DNA of 64,000 bases from Thalassolituus maritimus (GTDB lineage: Bacteria; Pseudomonadota; Gammaproteobacteria; Pseudomonadales; Oceanobacteraceae). Shown piece by piece: positions 63,412 through 64,000 of the stretch. Both the position numbers and the translations under genes were made by a program. The stretch lies in the NCBI GenBank assembly GCA_913019975.1, contig CAJWBH010000003.1, positions 158,662 through 222,661 on the forward strand, given 5' to 3'. The notes under the pieces are model-generated. The model did not search any database, had not been told where the DNA came from, and saw only the letters and a program-made list of their open reading frames with translations. Numbering within the stretch: the first letter of the stretch is position 1; each line of letters starts with the position of its first letter.

Positions 63412-63891
63412 ATGAACCGTCTGAACCGAGTGATGAATAAACTTGATAGCCTGCCCGCTGGCTGGAGAACCGGCGCACGCTCTTTTATCATCGGAAAAAT
63501 CATTCCGTTCGCAGGAACAGCATCGTGTCGCGTAGAAAAACTGACTAATAATGAATGTGTCGTTAAGATCAAAAAGCGTCGTAAGGTAGGCAACCACATC
63601 GGCACTCTGCATGCCGCTGCGATGGCGCTTGCTGCCGAATCAGCGACAGGTTTTGTAACAGCCATGAACGTGCCAGACAGCCGCGTACTGGTGATTCGCA
63701 ATATGAATCTCACCTACCTTAAGCGCACTAAGGGTGATCTTACAGCCACTGCCACGCTCAGTGATGCAGACCTTGAAAGACTCAGGAATGAAGAAAGAGG
63801 CGACATCAGTGTACCTGTCGTCCTGAAAGATGCCGAAGGAACTGAAAGCGTGACTGCTGAGATGATCTGGGCCTGGACGCCAAAGCGTTAA
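63412..63891 (+). CDS. DUF4442 / hotdog-fold thioesterase-like protein
   Basis: A 159-residue cytosolic protein of the hotdog superfamily. The PaaI/YiiD-like core is seen in RRKVGNHIGTLHAAAMALAAESATG (about 56-80), where GTLHAAA is the central helix start, and in LVIRNMNLTYLKRTKGDL. Family members hydrolyse acyl-CoA or acyl-ACP thioesters, but the catalytic residues in this branch are uncertain. GGAG lies 6 nt before the ATG. It ends the hydrolase-GNAT-DUF4442 run. Confidence 0.82.
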   Translation: MNRLNRVMNKLDSLPAGWRTGARSFIIGKIIPFAGTASCRVEKLTNNECVVKIKKRRKVGNHIGTLHAAAMALAAESATGFVTAMNVPDSRVLVIRNMNLTYLKRTKGDLTATATLSDADLERLRNEERGDISVPVVLKDAEGTESVTAEMIWAWTPKR

Positions 63892-63954
63892 CGTAAGAAA
63901 CCAGCCTTAATAGTCATTAAAAATAGTTATAAAAAAGGGAGCCTGCCGGCCACT

Positions 63955-63978
63955 GCTGTCCCACAGTTTTGGGACAGC
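63955..63978. promoter_or_regulatory. Perfect inverted repeat GCTGTCCCA/TGGGACAGC
   Basis: Nine bases on each side of a 6-nt spacer form a perfect dyad, 63 nt after the DUF4442 stop. No T-run follows. It lies just before an ATG at 63981 that runs off the window end (MKKPDS), with AT-rich sequence before it. It could be an operator for a following gene or a transcript-end hairpin. The window ends too soon to tell. Confidence 0.45.
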
Positions 63979-64000
63979 AAATGAAAAAGCCTGACTCCGA

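Overview
The window is 64 kb of densely packed chromosome from a gammaproteobacterium. Gene content and order match the conserved core of Pseudomonas/Oceanospirillales genomes: suhB-trmJ-cysE-iscR-iscS, ndk-rlmN-pilW-ispG-hisS-yfgM-bamB-der, cysM-rlmD-relA-mazG, acpS-pdxJ-recO-era-rnc-lepA, and mucD-rseCBA-rpoE next to nadB. The best guess is a marine Oceanospirillales-type bacterium. That placement rests on protein similarity from memory, not on a database search. I saw no tRNA, rRNA, CRISPR array, prophage or insertion sequence.

Layout. 1-4.7 kb is the most accessory-looking part: an old-yellow-enzyme reductase, a lipoprotein, a pirin, and a tightly coupled pair of genes I cannot identify (2477-4248), then YjbQ. 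4.7-11.7 kb holds a long dyad-symmetric repeat, ffh, a CcsA/YpjD-type membrane protein, a CNNM/CorC transporter, metG and a Tim44-domain protein. 12-14.1 kb is a leftward trio (PAP2 phosphatase, DUF454 protein, GlxA-type AraC regulator). 14.2-25.9 kb is a leftward run: trmJ and cysE, then iscR, iscS, ndk, rlmN, pilW, ispG, hisS, yfgM, bamB and der. 26-35 kb carries a suhB homologue with a degraded active site, a tiny ORF with a perfect Shine-Dalgarno, a membrane-anchored cold-shock-domain protein, slyX, plsB, rsmJ, uppP, tsaB, an AT-hook histone-H1-like protein and adk. 35-44 kb holds ppc, mazG, relA, rlmD and cysM. 44-57 kb holds a BarA/GacS hybrid kinase, then acpS, pdxJ, recO, era, rnc, lepA, and the envelope-stress operon rpoE-rseA-rseB-rseC-degQ/mucD. 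57-64 kb holds nadB, ygfX-sdhE, ygfZ and a string of small, partly uncharacterised genes.

How the genes work together. There are four themes. Envelope biogenesis and its surveillance: bamB, yfgM, ffh, uppP, plsB, pilW and the sigma-E operon. RNA and ribosome maturation: rlmN, rlmD, rsmJ, trmJ, tsaB, era, rnc, der, lepA. Sulfur and Fe-S metabolism: cysE, cysM, iscR, iscS, with ispG, rlmN and rlmD as Fe-S clients. Stress signalling: relA, mazG, BarA/GacS, HDOD.

The most interesting signals are absences and decay within otherwise conserved blocks. The isc locus jumps from iscS to ndk with no iscU, iscA, hscB, hscA or fdx, and IscS lacks its usual C-terminal tail. SuhB has lost most of the inositol-monophosphatase metal ligands. 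lepB is missing between lepA and the DUF4845 gene. Two regulatory sites can be read directly: a near-consensus type-1 IscR box over the iscR promoter, and a sigma-E-type promoter upstream of rpoE.
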